DNA of 64,000 nucleotides, from positions 32,529,925 through 32,593,924 of the forward strand of contig NC_083885.1 of NCBI RefSeq assembly GCF_032452875.1, given 5' to 3'. Shown here piece by piece: positions 22,801 to 34,496 of the stretch (the stretch's first letter is position 1; each line of letters opens with the position of its first letter). The position numbers and the translations under genes were made by a program. A model generated the notes under the pieces. That model was not told where the DNA came from. It was given only the letters and a program-made list of their open reading frames with translations, and ran no database searches. Origin of the DNA: Bos javanicus (lineage: Eukaryota; Chordata; Mammalia; Artiodactyla; Bovidae).

Positions 22801-24394
22801 AAGCATCATTCAATTGTTATTATAACAATTTTCGCAGATTCTCTGATCTTTTGACACTATACCCAGTGCTCTCACCATGGCTGCCTCAGAACTTTCTCAA
22901 TCTTCTGCCTACAATAGCTTCCAAATCTCTTCTCCATTAATTTCTGGGTAATAAGCTCACTCCTCTCTTCATTTGGTGCTTAGTTTGGGAACCCCTCTTC
23001 AAGTTTCTCTGAGGAGATTCTCTGTGCTATGGTAATTAGAGGAGTAAGCGTGCTAAATATATTTTTGGCAGCGAAGAACCCTGCCATATAAATAAAGCAG
23101 CCCAGGTGTAACAGAAAAAAGGGAAGTAGATACTGTAAGAAGCACTGCTGGCTTTGTCGCCCCAGTAGGATTTCAAATCTGTTCCAAACCTTTTCCTATA
23201 CCCGGACAGTGACATTCACAGTGCTCTGGAAAATTTAATTGAAACAAACCCATTAAATTGAGAACGGTTCAGAAGAGCCACAAAAACTAGTAAATTTAGA
23301 TGGGAGGAGTGAAAGCCTGCCGATGTAACTCAGTTACTTGAAAAATATGTTAAAGACTAATTTAATTTTACATTTCCCCACAAGTATGGCTGTTAAGAAA
23401 TTTGCATTAAGTGTAACTACCCAAAAATGCTAACATTGGGATTAATATTCAAGATGTAAAGTCACAAATTACTACAAAAAAGCCATGAAAAAGTTACGAT
23501 TAGATCAAATATCTTATTGAATATGAAAATGCTTTTAAATGTGTCCAAAGAGAAGCATCACCTCTGTTCATCCTGTCCTGACCTCCTAGAATCAAGTTTT
23601 GGTGTTCCTTGTCTTTACAACCCTCTGGAGTGGGCATCTATGCTACTCTGGACCAAGAACCCTTCATTTCCTAGGAGTAGCCGCTTTCCCTACCATCCTG
23701 GTCCAAGTAGCCCTAACACCTGGCTCGAAGATCAGTAAATAATCCAATGTGATACCTCCCTGGGTATTTGAAATGGATCCAAATATCATCTCAGTCTGCC
23801 ACACTACTTTGAATCAGGGATCTGTAACCTTGGGAACTTTGGTTGCCATGTCCTAACAGGTAAATCGAGTAAGGGGGAAATGAAAGGTTAACTCATAAAT
23901 AGATGAGTGAAAAGTCATACAGAGGGTGTATGTTTAAAATCGTAAAATAGCGAGGAGAAGAAACCTGACAGTATTTATGTCCGAGGATCCAGGTTTTCCT
24001 GAAATTGAACTGTGACCTCATTATTAGGCTCTCTGAGACACTCAAGTACCTTTATGAAAAACATTTAAATTATGTATTTTATAAATATTCTGTGTTTTTT
24101 TTTTTTTTTAACTTGAATCTGCCATGGTGGTGAGCAACTCCAAAGCATTGAAATATATAATTTACTGTCTTCCTCATTGCAGTTTAACTATGTGGTCTAA
24201 CCAAACATTTAAAGATGTCAGGTTGAGTTTCTCTTATCTGAACCCCAAAGAAAGCTAATTAGTATATACTGACAGAAAGTAATACTCATTTAGTATTTGA
24301 AAAGATTGAATGGATAAACAAAACCAGTCAAGTATTAACATGCTGAAATTATATATTCTAGGTTTTAGAAGAGATAGTGAGTACAATTTTAAGA
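19896..24394. other. Longest stretch without a recognised repeat (4.5 kb)
   Basis: No Bov-tA, BOV-A2, BovB or L1 was found over 4.5 kb. Small local structures are a two-unit tandem of about 32 bases (21041-21102), a perfect 9-bp inverted repeat (22812-22830), a C-run at about 21014-21020, and T-runs near 21389-21401 and 24094-24110. The 71- to 73-codon frames at 20193-20408 (-) and 23517-23738 (+) carry no domain. No splice-bounded exon can be called by eye. Confidence 0.5.
21041..21102. repeat. Imperfect tandem duplication, about 32-bp unit
   Basis: CATTTCAACTCTCATTATTT and TATTTCAATTGTCATTATTT, each followed by TATCTCNGAG, lie head to tail with a few substitutions. Confidence 0.8.
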
Positions 24395-24500
24395 AATAGG
24401 AATGGATACATGTATGTGTATGGCTGAATCCCTTCATTGCTCACCTGAAACTATTACATGATTGTTAATCAGCTATACCCCAATACAAAATAAATAGTTA
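24395..24500 (+). mobile_element. Artiodactyl L1 3' terminus fragment
   Basis: ATGGCTGAATCCCTTCATTG, then CACCTGAAACTATTACATGA, then GCTATACCCCAATACAAAAT match the older artiodactyl L1 3' end, followed by an A-rich tail. Only about 100 bases are left. Confidence 0.75.
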
Positions 24501-24817
24501 AAAACAAAGAAATTGAAACAGTAAAAAGAGTATATCAGGTAAAGGAAGCCCCATCAATCAAGATAAAGGAGAGGAAAGACTTAGGCTGTGCTGGAAAGAG
24601 GCAGTTTAAATGGAGGATAAGATTCAAATGAAAATGTGATAGGATACAAGAATAGATATCTTTGGGGGCTATGTTTATGGGGAAAGGGAAAACAAGTATG
24701 GTTTAGGAGTTTGGGAGTGATGGAGTCAAAGCTGTATTTTAGGATTATCGTGGAATCTATATCCAATATGATAATATAAACAGAGAGTAAAAGTGCCCCA
24801 AATACTTAAAATCCTCT
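24501..24817. other. Unassigned non-coding DNA
   Basis: AT-rich flank; nothing recognised. Confidence 0.4.
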
Positions 24818-24828
24818 TTCAGTAGTTC

Positions 24829-25035
24829 GGGGCTTCCCTGAGAGTTAAGTTGGTAAAGAATCTACCTGCCGCATGGGAAACCCGGGTTTGATCCCTGGGT
24901 TGGGAAGATACCCTGGGGAAGGGAAAGGCTGCCCACTCCAATAGTCTGAACTAGAGAATTCCATGGACTTGTATAGTCCATGGGGTCGCAAAGAGTCAGA
25001 CACAACTGAGCAAATTTCACTTCACTTCACTTCAC
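24829..25035 (+). mobile_element. Bov-tA SINE
   Basis: Forward tRNA-derived head GGGCTTCCCTGAGAGTTAAG, degraded B-box-like GGGTTTGATCCCTGGG, BovB-like tail GTCGCAAAGAGTCAGACACA and terminal (CACTT)n. An 11-bp TSD TTCARTAGTTC lies at 24818-24828 and 25036-25046 with one mismatch. Confidence 0.93.
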
Positions 25036-25046
25036 TTCAATAGTTC

Positions 25047-25583
25047 AGTGATAACCTGCTCAGACTCTGAGTTGACAATGAGAAATTAGATAAATGAACA
25101 ATTTGGGAAGAAGCAATCATAGACCTTTGGTAACTGAGATGGGGAGAAATAGAGAGTGTAGATTTGTAGAGAATTTCAGGGTCTTATGGACAAGTTATCA
25201 GCATATAGAGAAAAATCTCCAAAATCAAAGCAAATGCCATTGTTGAAGAAATGCATGTAATTTGTAAGATCCATTTTAGACACGTTGAGTTTCAGATGTC
25301 AGACCAAAGGTGACTGATAGGCAGCAGGAACCAATAAATAGTGTTTGATAAGAAACTGTTGAAACATAGAGTGATAACTAAAATTCTAATATTGACTAAA
25401 TTACAGAGCTGTTAATAATTCCATTCTTTTCCGAGACAATATAAACCTTGTACTTTTCTACAGGATATATAGAAATTTAGAATGATATATGCATATTTCT
25501 AAAACTCAGAAATGTATACGTGTTTCATTTACATTTATTTTTTACTGAAATATGATGCATCAAATCCAAATTTTCCCTCACTG
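25047..25583. other. Unassigned non-coding DNA
   Basis: AT-rich; nothing recognised. Confidence 0.4.
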
Positions 25584-26256
25584 TCAGAAAACAAAGATCA
25601 TGGTATCTGGTCCCATCACTTCATGGGAAATAGATGGGAAAACAGTGGAATCAGTGTCAGACTTTATTTTTGGGGGCTCCAAAATCACTGCAGATGGTGA
25701 TTGCAGCCATGAAATTAAAAGATGCTTACTCCTTGGAAGGAAAGTTATGACCAACCTAGATAGCATATTCAAAAGCAGAGACATTACTTTGCCAACAAAG
25801 GTCCATCTAGTCAAGGCTATGGTTTTTCCAGTGGTCATGTATGGGTGTGAGAGTTAGACTGTGAAGAAAGCTGAGTGCCGAAGAATTGATGCTTTTGAAC
25901 TGTGGTGTTGGAGAAGACTCTTGAGAGTCCCTTGGACTGCAAGGAGATCCAACCAGTCCATTCTAAAGGAAATCAGTCCTGGGTGTTCATTGGGAGGACT
26001 GATGCTAAAGCTGAAACTCCAATACTTTGGCCAGCTTATGCGAAGAGTTGACTCATTGGAAAAGACTCTGCTGCTGAGAGGGATTGGGGGCAAGATGAGA
26101 AGGGGATGTCAGAGGATGAGATGGCTGGATGGCATCACCGACTCGATGGACATGAGTTTGAGTGAACTCCAGGAATTGGTGATGGACAGGGAGGCCTGGC
26201 GTGCTGTGATTCATGGGGTTTCAAGGAGTCAGACATGACTGAGCGACTGAACTGAA
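25584..26256 (+). mobile_element. BovB 3' end, 5'-truncated
   Basis: Enters at CAGAAAACAAAGATCATGG and ends GAGCGACTGAACTGAAC. Close to the copy at 3553-4306. The coding frame is interrupted once by TGG to TAG in the VMYGCESW block near 25856 and otherwise continues to 26238 as two adjacent frames of about 90 and 125 codons. No endonuclease or RT catalytic core is present. Confidence 0.95.
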
Positions 26257-26621
26257 CAATGTCATTCATTTCTGAAATGATAAAGGGCCCTAATTCCTAT
26301 TCTGTTGGAGATACACATGGTGCCTCTGGAAAGAGTTATTTCTACTAGGGCTCTCTACGAACATGGGAATGAATAAAAGACCAGAATTATAGGAGACGAT
26401 AGGCAGGTACCGTATCATGTAACCCAAAGTGTATCATACAGTTGACATTTAGGAAACGCTTACTGTTAAATTTATTCTTCTACCAAACTCAGTCTTAAGC
26501 TAACCTAGGGCCAGAACAAGATGGGTAAGTGTGCTGACAGGTTAATAATTTCACAGCTGGGTTAGAAAATACATACACACATATAGATACTTATTTTCTA
26601 TTTATAGAATTTCACTTCTCT
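26257..26621. other. Unassigned non-coding DNA
   Basis: Nothing recognised. Confidence 0.4.
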
Positions 26622-26845
26622 CCTGTCTCAGGGTGCTTACTCAGTCATGTCCGACTCTTTGCAACCCCATGGACTGTAGCCTGCCGGGCTCATCTGTCCA
26701 TGGGATTTCCTAGGCAAGATTACTGGAGTCAGTTGCCATTTTCTCCTCTAGGGGATCTTCCTGACTCAGGGATTTAACCTCTGTCTCCTGCATCTCCTAC
26801 ATTGTCAGGCAGATTCCTTAGCACTGAGCCACCTAGAAAGTCCCA
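26622..26845 (-). mobile_element. Bov-tA SINE
   Basis: Reverse-oriented: GTGCTTACTCAGTCATGTCC, then CCCATGGACTGTAGCCTGCC, ending with the reversed head ACTGAGCCACCTAGAAAGTCC. A possible diverged TSD (AATTTCACTTCTCT / AATTTGACTACTCT) flanks it near 26608 and 26846, with two mismatches. Confidence 0.9.
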
Positions 26846-28783
26846 AATTTGACTACTCTCTCAGTATGCTTGTAATTCATTCACCTTCTTCTTCAACCAC
26901 CTCTCCCCAGATGTCCTTTGCCCAAGAATACTAAGGAGAAATACATCATTACAAAATAGGATTACAAAAAAAAAAAAAGAAGAAGAAGAAGAAGATGGAG
27001 GAGTTCATATTCCACAATGTCTAGCATTTCACTAAAAACAAAAAAAATTTAGCCTCATCTGTCTTCTCTGAATGTCCCTGCTTCCAAGCCACCATGCCCA
27101 TCCCCCGCATATATTATCTTCCAGAACTCAACTTTCATTGCTCCTGGCCCCTCACTGGGAAATTCCCTACCTACTTCCATCCTCACATGCAAGAGGACTT
27201 AACTCTGTCCCCATTTCCTTTTGCAAGCTTCCCTGCCTCCACCCACAATTTTAAAAGCCTTCAAGTGTAACATAAACCATTACCCAGAAGATAATAATTT
27301 TGAGATCTGAAAGCAAAGACTCTGTAGCTTCCAAGATCTATATTTCTTAAAAGAAAATGGGTATTAAAAATGACATACTTTTCTTTTTCTTCACTAATCT
27401 TAAAAATATTTTAGAGGACTTATTTTACGCACTGAAAGAGATAGAGCCAATTTATTTTTCATCAGTTATATTGGAGTTGTATAGAAACCTGAATCAATTG
27501 ACACTACATTTCAGATGTATTCCAGCAGTGTTTTATTTCTCCTACTAGTCTATATCCCTCAATCACACTCCAGGTTCAGTTAATAGGCAGTACTGAATTG
27601 CAGAATGTGTGACTGAGAAAACTGTGGTGTCAAATGAAGCAAATGTTGTTCCAATTCCTGAGTTTTTAATAGCATGTGTTTATTATAATGTATTTGTCTT
27701 CTCAACCAAGACCAAACCAACAGCTTTATAAAACAGAATAGAGTTTATCAAATAGGTAGAGATATACTTCTGTCAAATGACAAACTCTCTTACCAAATTA
27801 GGAAAGGTACTTATTACAAAGTATCGAAGCACAATCTAATTTTAAAAATTGTGTCACAGAAAAGTAATAGATGGATTCTGGAGAACGTAAACATCTGGGA
27901 ATTGCCATCTTCCCTTTCTTTCTTCCCTTCTTTCTTCTTTCTTTCACATAAAGGTATTTGCAGAAAATGCAAAAAAAAAAAAAAAAGAAAAGAAAGCAAA
28001 GATGTGCTTCTGTATACTAATTAGGTCGAAGAGGAGGATGTGAGAATATTGTAAGGAGAATATCTGGAATATCAGATTTTTAAATATATCTTTGGCTATA
28101 TAATCATCCTAGGTACTTATATCTGCAGATGTTGGGGGAAGCATGCGTCCTTTTTTATGTGGCATTTTATTCGTTCTTTCCTTCAACTAGATTAAGGATA
28201 GACTATATGCAAAGTATTGACTAGTCATTGAAGACTAAATTATTTCAATCTAGTAAGATAATTTAGAAAAAAACATAAATACTGAGACAGCCTAACGGGC
28301 ACTGTAATGAGGAAGTTCCAGAGTAGGCACCAGGTTCACCCCTAAAGTGTGTGGGGCCTGAAACAAGAGTACACACAGAGGCTCATGTACCTTACTTTTT
28401 AAATATTTAAGATATAAATTGAAATATTTGAATATTTAATAAATCTGGATAGCAATCATGTGATAAAATGTTGAAACTTGACAAATATGCAATCATAACA
28501 AAAATAGAATAAATACCTGCTGACTCATTTTTTGCTCTCTCAATCTTCTTATCACTTGGGAAATTCACAGGACAAAATTCTATTTTTCCTTTTCTTCCTG
28601 TGGAGGGGAAAGAAGGCTCATTTAACCCTGTCCAAGGTTACCTAATAATCACCTAACAACACCATCTCCACTATTCTTGCTGGGTTTCTTCTCCTTGACC
28701 CAGTCTAAGCCAGGACATATCTGACCATAAGAGGCTTACTCCAGCATGCCTTTTAGGAACCTGATGAATAAAAGCCAGATTCA
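26846..28783. other. Unassigned DNA with simple repeats
   Basis: Contains A-run plus (GAA)n at 26965-26996, a CT-rich tract at 27909-27945 and an A16 run at 27971-27986. Frames at 27072-27254, 27357-27548 and 27814-27999 show no domain. Confidence 0.45.
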
Positions 28784-28862
28784 GATTTTTTTTTTAATTT
28801 TTATTTTATTTTTAAACTTTACAATATTGTATTAGTTTTGCCAAATATCGAAATGAATCCTT
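28784..28862 (-). mobile_element. Short L1 3'-end insertion
   Basis: T-rich start (reversed poly-A), then AAACTTTACAATATTGTATTAG TTTTGCC, breaking off after GAATCC. About 80 bases of the ruminant L1 3' UTR, extremely 5'-truncated. No clear TSD. Confidence 0.8.
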
Positions 28863-29221
28863 CTCATTCGTGGCACAGGGAGAGCAGATCCTTGGCTCAC
28901 CCCCTTCACTTTCCATCTCTAGCCCCACCCCACTTCTCTGCTAATCTTCACATCTATACACAACCAAGACTATAGTCACTAGTGCTAGTCATAACCCCCT
29001 ACTCATTCTCCAAGAATTTCACTTCAGAAGACAGACATGAGAAAAGAGGCAGCACAGGTCCTAGAACTACACTTGGGCCCATCTGGGCATGGGATACTGG
29101 AGTCCTGGGAGAGTCATCTGGAAGGTGAAGTGTGTGGGCTCCAGGTGGAAGTGTCCTCAGAACCTTTAGACTCTTGCCCTTATATGGAGAAGCACTGACA
29201 TAATGAGATTCTCTGATGCCA
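28863..29221. other. Unassigned non-coding DNA
   Basis: Slightly higher GC than its neighbours. A 92-codon antisense frame at 28999-29277 runs into the MER20-like element and is not supported as a gene. Confidence 0.4.
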
Positions 29222-29420
29222 GAGTCCTGTGCAGTATCCAATATTATGCAGTCAAATATAAGCGCCACCAGCAACATCTGGCTATTTAAATTTAAATTGA
29301 TTAAAACTAAATCAAATTAAAAATTCAGATCTTCAGAAGCACTAGCTGTATTTGAAGTGCTCAATAGCGACAAACAGCCAATGGCTACCATATTGCAGGA
29401 AGTTCTATTGGACAGTACTA
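29222..29420 (+). mobile_element. MER20-family-like hAT-Charlie DNA transposon
   Basis: TTTGAAGTGCTCAATAGCGA, CCAATGGCTACCATATTG and the terminal TTCTATTGGACAGTAC match the MER20 right end; the left end CAGTATCCAATATTATG looks like the opposing terminal repeat. Short, non-coding and old. Confidence 0.75.
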
Positions 29421-30036
29421 AAATGGGCAAATCTCCAGCAATTTGATTGGACAGAAATGCGACTGAAATATTTTGTCTCAAATACATTAGAATCTGATAT
29501 CCACAAACTATCAGTATAGAACAAGTTCTTACACCTAAGAGTATTGAGGAAAAAAAAAAAAAAAAGTGTAGCAAAAGCATGTTAGGATGAAGAAGGAATT
29601 TTACAGAATATCAAGAAGTTGGATCTTGGCCTTTACAGAAAAAGTTTAGATTCTCTACTATTATTATCTGGAATGATCATTTAGCAAATGGGCATGAAAT
29701 AGCCAATGAAGCAAATAAGCTTAAATAATTCAAAAGTAAGGTATCAGGTGGTCAGAATCATGTTGGCTCCAGAGAGATAATATCAATTAGAAATTTGGTA
29801 ATGTGACAGAAGGAAAGATCAACGCAGTTTGGCAACTAACCTGGCTAAGTGAAGTAGAGGTCAGGGGCAGCAGTTAGGAGGGGAGTCAGGGATCCATTCA
29901 GAGTTAAAAGAAATCTTACACTTCTGGAAATACAGATGTGAAAAATACTGAATTTATTTATGTTCGTACCACTGAAACCTAGCTGCATTTAGGTGCAGTG
30001 TCATCTTATATGAGAATACTCAGATGTTCTCCCTTT
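29421..30036. other. Unassigned non-coding DNA
   Basis: An A-run at about 29551-29566; otherwise nothing recognised. Confidence 0.4.
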
Positions 30037-30172
30037 GGAGAAGGAAATGGCAACCCACTCCAGTACTCTTGCCTGCAAAATCCCACGGACTGAGAAGCCT
30101 GGTAGGCTACAGTCCATGGGGTCGCAAAGAGTTGGACACAACTGAGCGACTTCACTTCACTTCATTTCATGG
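30037..30172 (+). mobile_element. Bov-tA/Bov-A monomer, 5'-truncated SINE
   Basis: Starts at GGAGAAGGAAATGGCAACCC and ends in GAGCGACTTCACTTCACTTC; the tRNA-derived head is absent. Confidence 0.9.
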
Positions 30173-30430
30173 CTGATGCAAGGAATAAAATGGAGCCAGA
30201 GAGCCTTTGCTGTACACTCTAAAATATAACTCTCCTCCTTGAAACTATCAGACACTTTCCCTTGTGTAGAGTGAATATTAAAGCTCAAATAGCTAAGATT
30301 GAGAGTATAGGCCTGTCTTAGGAGACTTTCTACATTCTGAGTTTCTCTGTAGACATAGCTGGATTGACTCTCCTCCAGTGACCCTTGACCTCTTGCAGGA
30401 CCACAGACTGTGACACTCTTTTGATGTCTG
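30173..30430. other. Unassigned non-coding DNA
   Basis: Nothing recognised. Confidence 0.4.
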
Positions 30431-30800
30431 TGATAGTTAATTTTATGTATCCACTTGGCTAGAGTACAGTACCAAGCTGTTTTGTCTAATACTAGTCTAG
30501 ATGTTGTGGTGAAATTATTTTTTAGATGCCTTAATATTTACAATCAGTTGATCTTATTTATTAAAAGAGAAGTGGGCAGCTGAAGATGAGATGGTTAGAT
30601 AGCATCACCGACTCAATGGACAGGAGTTTGAGCAAACTCTGGGAGAAAGTGAAGGACAGGGAATCCTGTTGTGTTGCAGTTCATGGGGTCACAAAGAGTC
30701 GCACACAACTTGGTGACTGAACAACAACAATGTATATTACCCTCCCTAATGTAGGTTTTCCAATCAGTTGAAAGCCATGACCACAGAAAATACTATGAGA
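30431..30800 (+). repeat. Ancient LTR-like mammalian repeat, split by BovB
   Basis: Begins TGATAGTTAATTTTATGTAT CCACTTGG and continues with ACTAGTCTAGATG and ATTTACAATCAGTTGA; after the BovB insertion it resumes at ATTACCCTCCCTAATGTAG and CCAATCAGTTGAAAGCC. This is a recurrent mammalian repeat; I cannot name the family with certainty. A second copy in reverse lies at 55255-55660. Confidence 0.6.
30575..30730 (+). mobile_element. BovB 3'-terminal fragment, about 155 bp
   Basis: GATGAGATGGTTAGATAGCA, then AGTGAAGGACAGGGAATCC, then GTCACAAAGAGTCGCACAC, ending in GACTGAACAACAACAA. It is inserted in the LTR-like repeat, which continues on both sides. Confidence 0.9.
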
Positions 30801-31170
30801 TGGGAAAATACTGATGTGACAGATGGAGATTCTCATGGTTATTATGTCCTAATGCCTGTGCCCTTGATATGTACATTCTCTGTTCTAAGCACTTACATTG
30901 CTCTCAGGTAGCAGAAGCAGTTTCTAAACAGTTTTGAGGGCTCTGGTGCTTTTGCTAATTATGACCTTCAATATTGCCTCTGATTCCTTGAAATAAATTC
31001 TTAAAGAAAGCCTGATCCCCACATTCTCAAGTTGTCTCCAATGGTAGCACCTTAATGCTGTCTTCATGTCTTTTATATATTGAAGGTTTTAATCCATTGT
31101 CTTATTCGTTGTTATTACTCCAAGTCAGTGCTTTGCAGTTTTTTATATTTTATTGTTTATACTTATTCAT
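30801..31170. other. Unassigned non-coding DNA
   Basis: Downstream flank of the LTR-like repeat, whose end is unclear. Nothing else recognised. Confidence 0.4.
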
Positions 31171-31383
31171 GCTTCCCTGGTAGCTCAGAGGTTAAAGCGT
31201 CTGCCTCCAATGCGGGAGACCCGGGTTCGATCCCTGGGTCAGGAAGATCCCCTGGAGAAGGAAATGGTAACCCACTCAATATTCTTGCCTGGAGAATCCC
31301 ATGGACGGAGAAGCCTGGTAGGCTACAGTCCACGAGGTCGCAAAGAGTCGGACACGACTGAGCGACTTCACCTTCACCTTCAT
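31171..31383 (+). mobile_element. Bov-tA SINE, well preserved, with intact B box
   Basis: GCTTCCCTGGTAGCTCAGAG (tRNA-Glu-derived A-box region) and a consensus B box GGTTCGATCC at 31224-31233, then CCTGGAGAAGGAAATGG and GAGTCGGACACGACTGAGCG. High CpG retention marks it as one of the youngest Bov-tA copies here. It is a SINE and not a tRNA gene: the second half departs completely from tRNA. Confidence 0.95.
31224..31233 (+). promoter_or_regulatory. RNA polymerase III B box of Bov-tA
   Basis: GGTTCGATCC matches the B-box consensus GGTTCGANNCC. It marks an internal pol III promoter; whether it is transcribed is unknown. Confidence 0.7.
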
Positions 31384-32826
31384 TCTTAAATGAAGGCTTA
31401 AACTGCTAGTAACTTTTATTTTCCAATCAATCTTCCACCAGTAAAGTTTTTCCTTAATTCCATATACATTATCATACTCATTATCACCCATTATAGTCAT
31501 GCACATATGAGCTTACGTAAACAAATCAAAGCCCTAGATTATAATAAGCTATTCTTAGGTAAATTGAAGGGGGAAATGTCTGTTTAACATGAAAGCTTTA
31601 CCAATGTAAAATGGACTAAAAGTGGATGTTATTTAGGATGAAATTATGTAGAATGACCCTGAAAGATATTTAGAGTAATCAAGAACATGCCATCTGCACC
31701 CACAAATTCATAATAGCTGTGAGTTTACCTTTCCATACAGTAAAACATATTTTAAATTTATAATATACTTCTATGGTGCATACAGTTCTAAGATCTGTGG
31801 CCATCAAGTAATGCTAAATGGGTAGAATCAAAAGGTCAATACTTAACTGATCTCAAGAGAGTAAAGTTTCATTAAAGTGTGAAAGTAATGAAAATAATCA
31901 TAAAATGAATAAGTATAAACAATAAAATATAAAAAACTGCAAAGCACTGACCTGTAGTAATAATAGCAAATAAGACAACAGATTAAAACCTTCAATATAT
32001 AAATAATTGCTTCCATCAGTGGGATAAAATGTTAATACCTTCATAAGTATGTGTGCATGTGAGATGTTGAAAATAAATATGCAGTGAAGTATAAAAGATG
32101 AAAATGCATGTCATTAAAAAAGCAAAATCATATTAGTAGTCAAATAAATTAAATTAAAAGCAATAGATACCATATTTACTTATCAAATTAGATAAAAAAA
32201 ATATTTGAGTTCTCAGGCTCATGCGACTGCAATGAGATGGATAAGTCATACATTGCTGACAGCACAAATTAGGAGGTTTTAATGAATATTAATAAAACAA
32301 TATGAATCAGAATCCCTAAAAATCATCACACTCTTCAACTTAATAGTTCTACTTTAAATTTGTTTTGGGAGGATATTAGCAATGCTGAATAAATATACAT
32401 AAATGTCCATTATAATTTTTTTGTATTAGTAAGAAACTAGAACCCAGATAAAAATCCCATATTGCAAGAATATTTACAAAAGTAAGTATTTATAACATGG
32501 CCCTCTTTAATGGTCTATTCTTGATTATCTAAGTTTGACCTGAAGTAGGATTGGGGAAAGGAACAGTGAAAACAGGTGCCCACCTATTTAGGGGAAACTT
32601 TCCACAAGATATTAATTTGTTTATTTGCAAAATAAGCCTTCAATTCTGATGTAACAAACATACCTAAAGCAGTAGCACCACTTCAGAGAAAGTTTTCTTC
32701 AAAGGGATCAAAGAATGAGGTTCCGGTTAAAGAGAGGTTTTTATCAAGTAGATTGGTCTTATACAAGTAATGTGTTGAGATGTAACTCAGCTCAAAGTAT
32801 TATTGCTTGAAAAGCAAACCAAGCAA
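31384..32826. other. Unassigned AT-rich non-coding DNA
   Basis: Very AT-rich with no repeat recognised over 1.4 kb. Confidence 0.45.
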
Positions 32827-32835
32827 CTAAAATAA

Positions 32836-33040
32836 GGGCTTTCCAGGTGGTGCTAGTGGTAAAGAACCTGCCAGCCAGTACAAGAGACATTAGAGTTCAA
32901 TCCTTGGCTTGGAAAGATCTCCTGGAGGAGGGCATGGCAACCCACTCCAGTACTCCAGAATCCCATGGACAGAGAAGCCTGGTGGGCTACAGTTCATGGG
33001 GTCACAAAGAGTCAGACATGACTGAAGTGACTCAGCACAG
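32836..33040 (+). mobile_element. Bov-tA SINE
   Basis: GGGCTTTCCAGGTGGTGCTA, GAGGAGGGCATGGCAACCC and GTCACAAAGAGTCAGACATG. A 9-bp TSD CTAAAATAA flanks it at 32827-32835 and 33041-33049. Confidence 0.93.
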
Positions 33041-33049
33041 CTAAAATAA

Positions 33050-33664
33050 AGAGAGAGTGACAGAGAGAACAGAGTATGTGGAGTGTGTGTGGGTGGGAGT
33101 GGGGGGTGTGTAAGGAAAAGTGAACACAGGAAGTTAAATTATATCATAAATGCATTATTATTTTCCCATGTATTACCTCTCTGATGAAAAATGCTCAGTT
33201 GTGAGAGTTACCTGTACTGGGGGTGGAGTTGATTGAATGGAATAAAAGAACACTGCTTCCATTTCTCCCTTTTCTGAGTCTAGAGAGAAAATTTTCTTTT
33301 AACTTGAACCATGGGCATGGGAGAGGAATGATTTCCAATACACTGGTCCTTAAAATGTTGCAAGAAAACTCTGCAAGTAGTCTGAAAGTAAATATAATGC
33401 AATTAATAAAGGATGTTTGTTAACAATATGCAATGAAATGGGAAAGTCTCAATAGTGTCCTTTTTTAAATTCTGAATGTCAATTATTTATAGGAATATTA
33501 TGCCTACATTCATGGTCCTTCCCCAGTTTTTGTTTTGTTTTATGTTTTTTCTCATTTTAAAGTTCATGAAACTGATTCCTATCTGTAGCAATATTCCTTA
33601 TTTTTTCTTTTAAAACTGTATTTGTATTCTTCTTTTATATTTACTATATCCTGTTTTCCTACTT
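33050..33664. other. Unassigned DNA with a GT-rich patch
   Basis: GT/G-rich run at about 33083-33112. A 66-codon frame at 33223-33423 has no domain. Confidence 0.4.
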
Positions 33665-33674
33665 GAAATGTAGT

Positions 33675-33882
33675 ATGTGTACATGCTCAGGCATGTCTGC
33701 ATCTTTGAGAACCCATGGACTATAGCCCATCAGACTCCTCTGTCCATGAGATTTTCCAGGCAAGAATACTGGAGTGGGTTACCATTCACTTCTCCAGGGG
33801 ATCTTCCTTACTCAGGGACTGAACCTGAGTCTCCTGTGTCTCCTGCATTGGCAGGCAGATTCTTTACCACTGATCAAGCTGG
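33675..33882 (-). mobile_element. Bov-tA SINE
   Basis: Reverse-oriented, from GTACATGCTCAGGCATGTC to the reversed head TTTACCACTGATCAAGCTGG. A 10-bp TSD GAAATKTAGT lies at 33665-33674 and 33883-33892 with one mismatch. Its right-hand TSD copy overlaps the left TSD of the neighbouring BovB. Confidence 0.9.
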
Positions 33883-34496
33883 GAAATTTAGTCTTCAGTT
33901 CAGTTCAGTCGCTCAGTCATGTCCGACTCTTTTCGACCCCATGAACTTCAGCATTCCGGGCCTCCTCGTCCATCACCAGCTCCCGGAGTTCACCCAAACC
34001 CATACCCATTGAGTTGGAGTTGCCACCCAACTATCTCATCTTCTGGCATCCCCTTCTCCTCCTGCCCTCAATCCTTCTCAGCATCAGGGTCTTTTCAAAT
34101 GAGTCAGCTCTTCACATCAGGTGGCCAAAGTACTAGAGTTTCAGCTTCAACATCAGTCCTTCCAATGAACACCCAGGACTGATCTCCTTTAGGATGAACG
34201 GGTTGGATCTCCTTGCAGTCCAATGGACTCTCAAGAGTCTTCTCCAACACCACAGTTCAAAAGCATCAATTCTTTGGCGCTCAGCTTTCTTTATAGTCCA
34301 ACTCTCACATCCATACATGACCACAGGAAAAACCATAGCCTTGACTAGACGGACCTTTGTTGGCAAAGTAATGTCTCTGCTTTTGAATATGCTATCTAGG
34401 TTGGTCATAACTTTCCTTCCAAGGAGTAAGCGTCTTTTGATTTCATGGCTGCAGTCACCATCTGCAGTGATTTTGGAGCCCCCCAAAATAAAGTCT

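Noticed and set aside
31171..31260. tRNA-like A/B boxes, possible tRNA gene
   Set aside because: The head of Bov-tA derives from tRNA-Glu, but the molecule continues as SINE and no acceptor stem closes, so it is not a tRNA gene.
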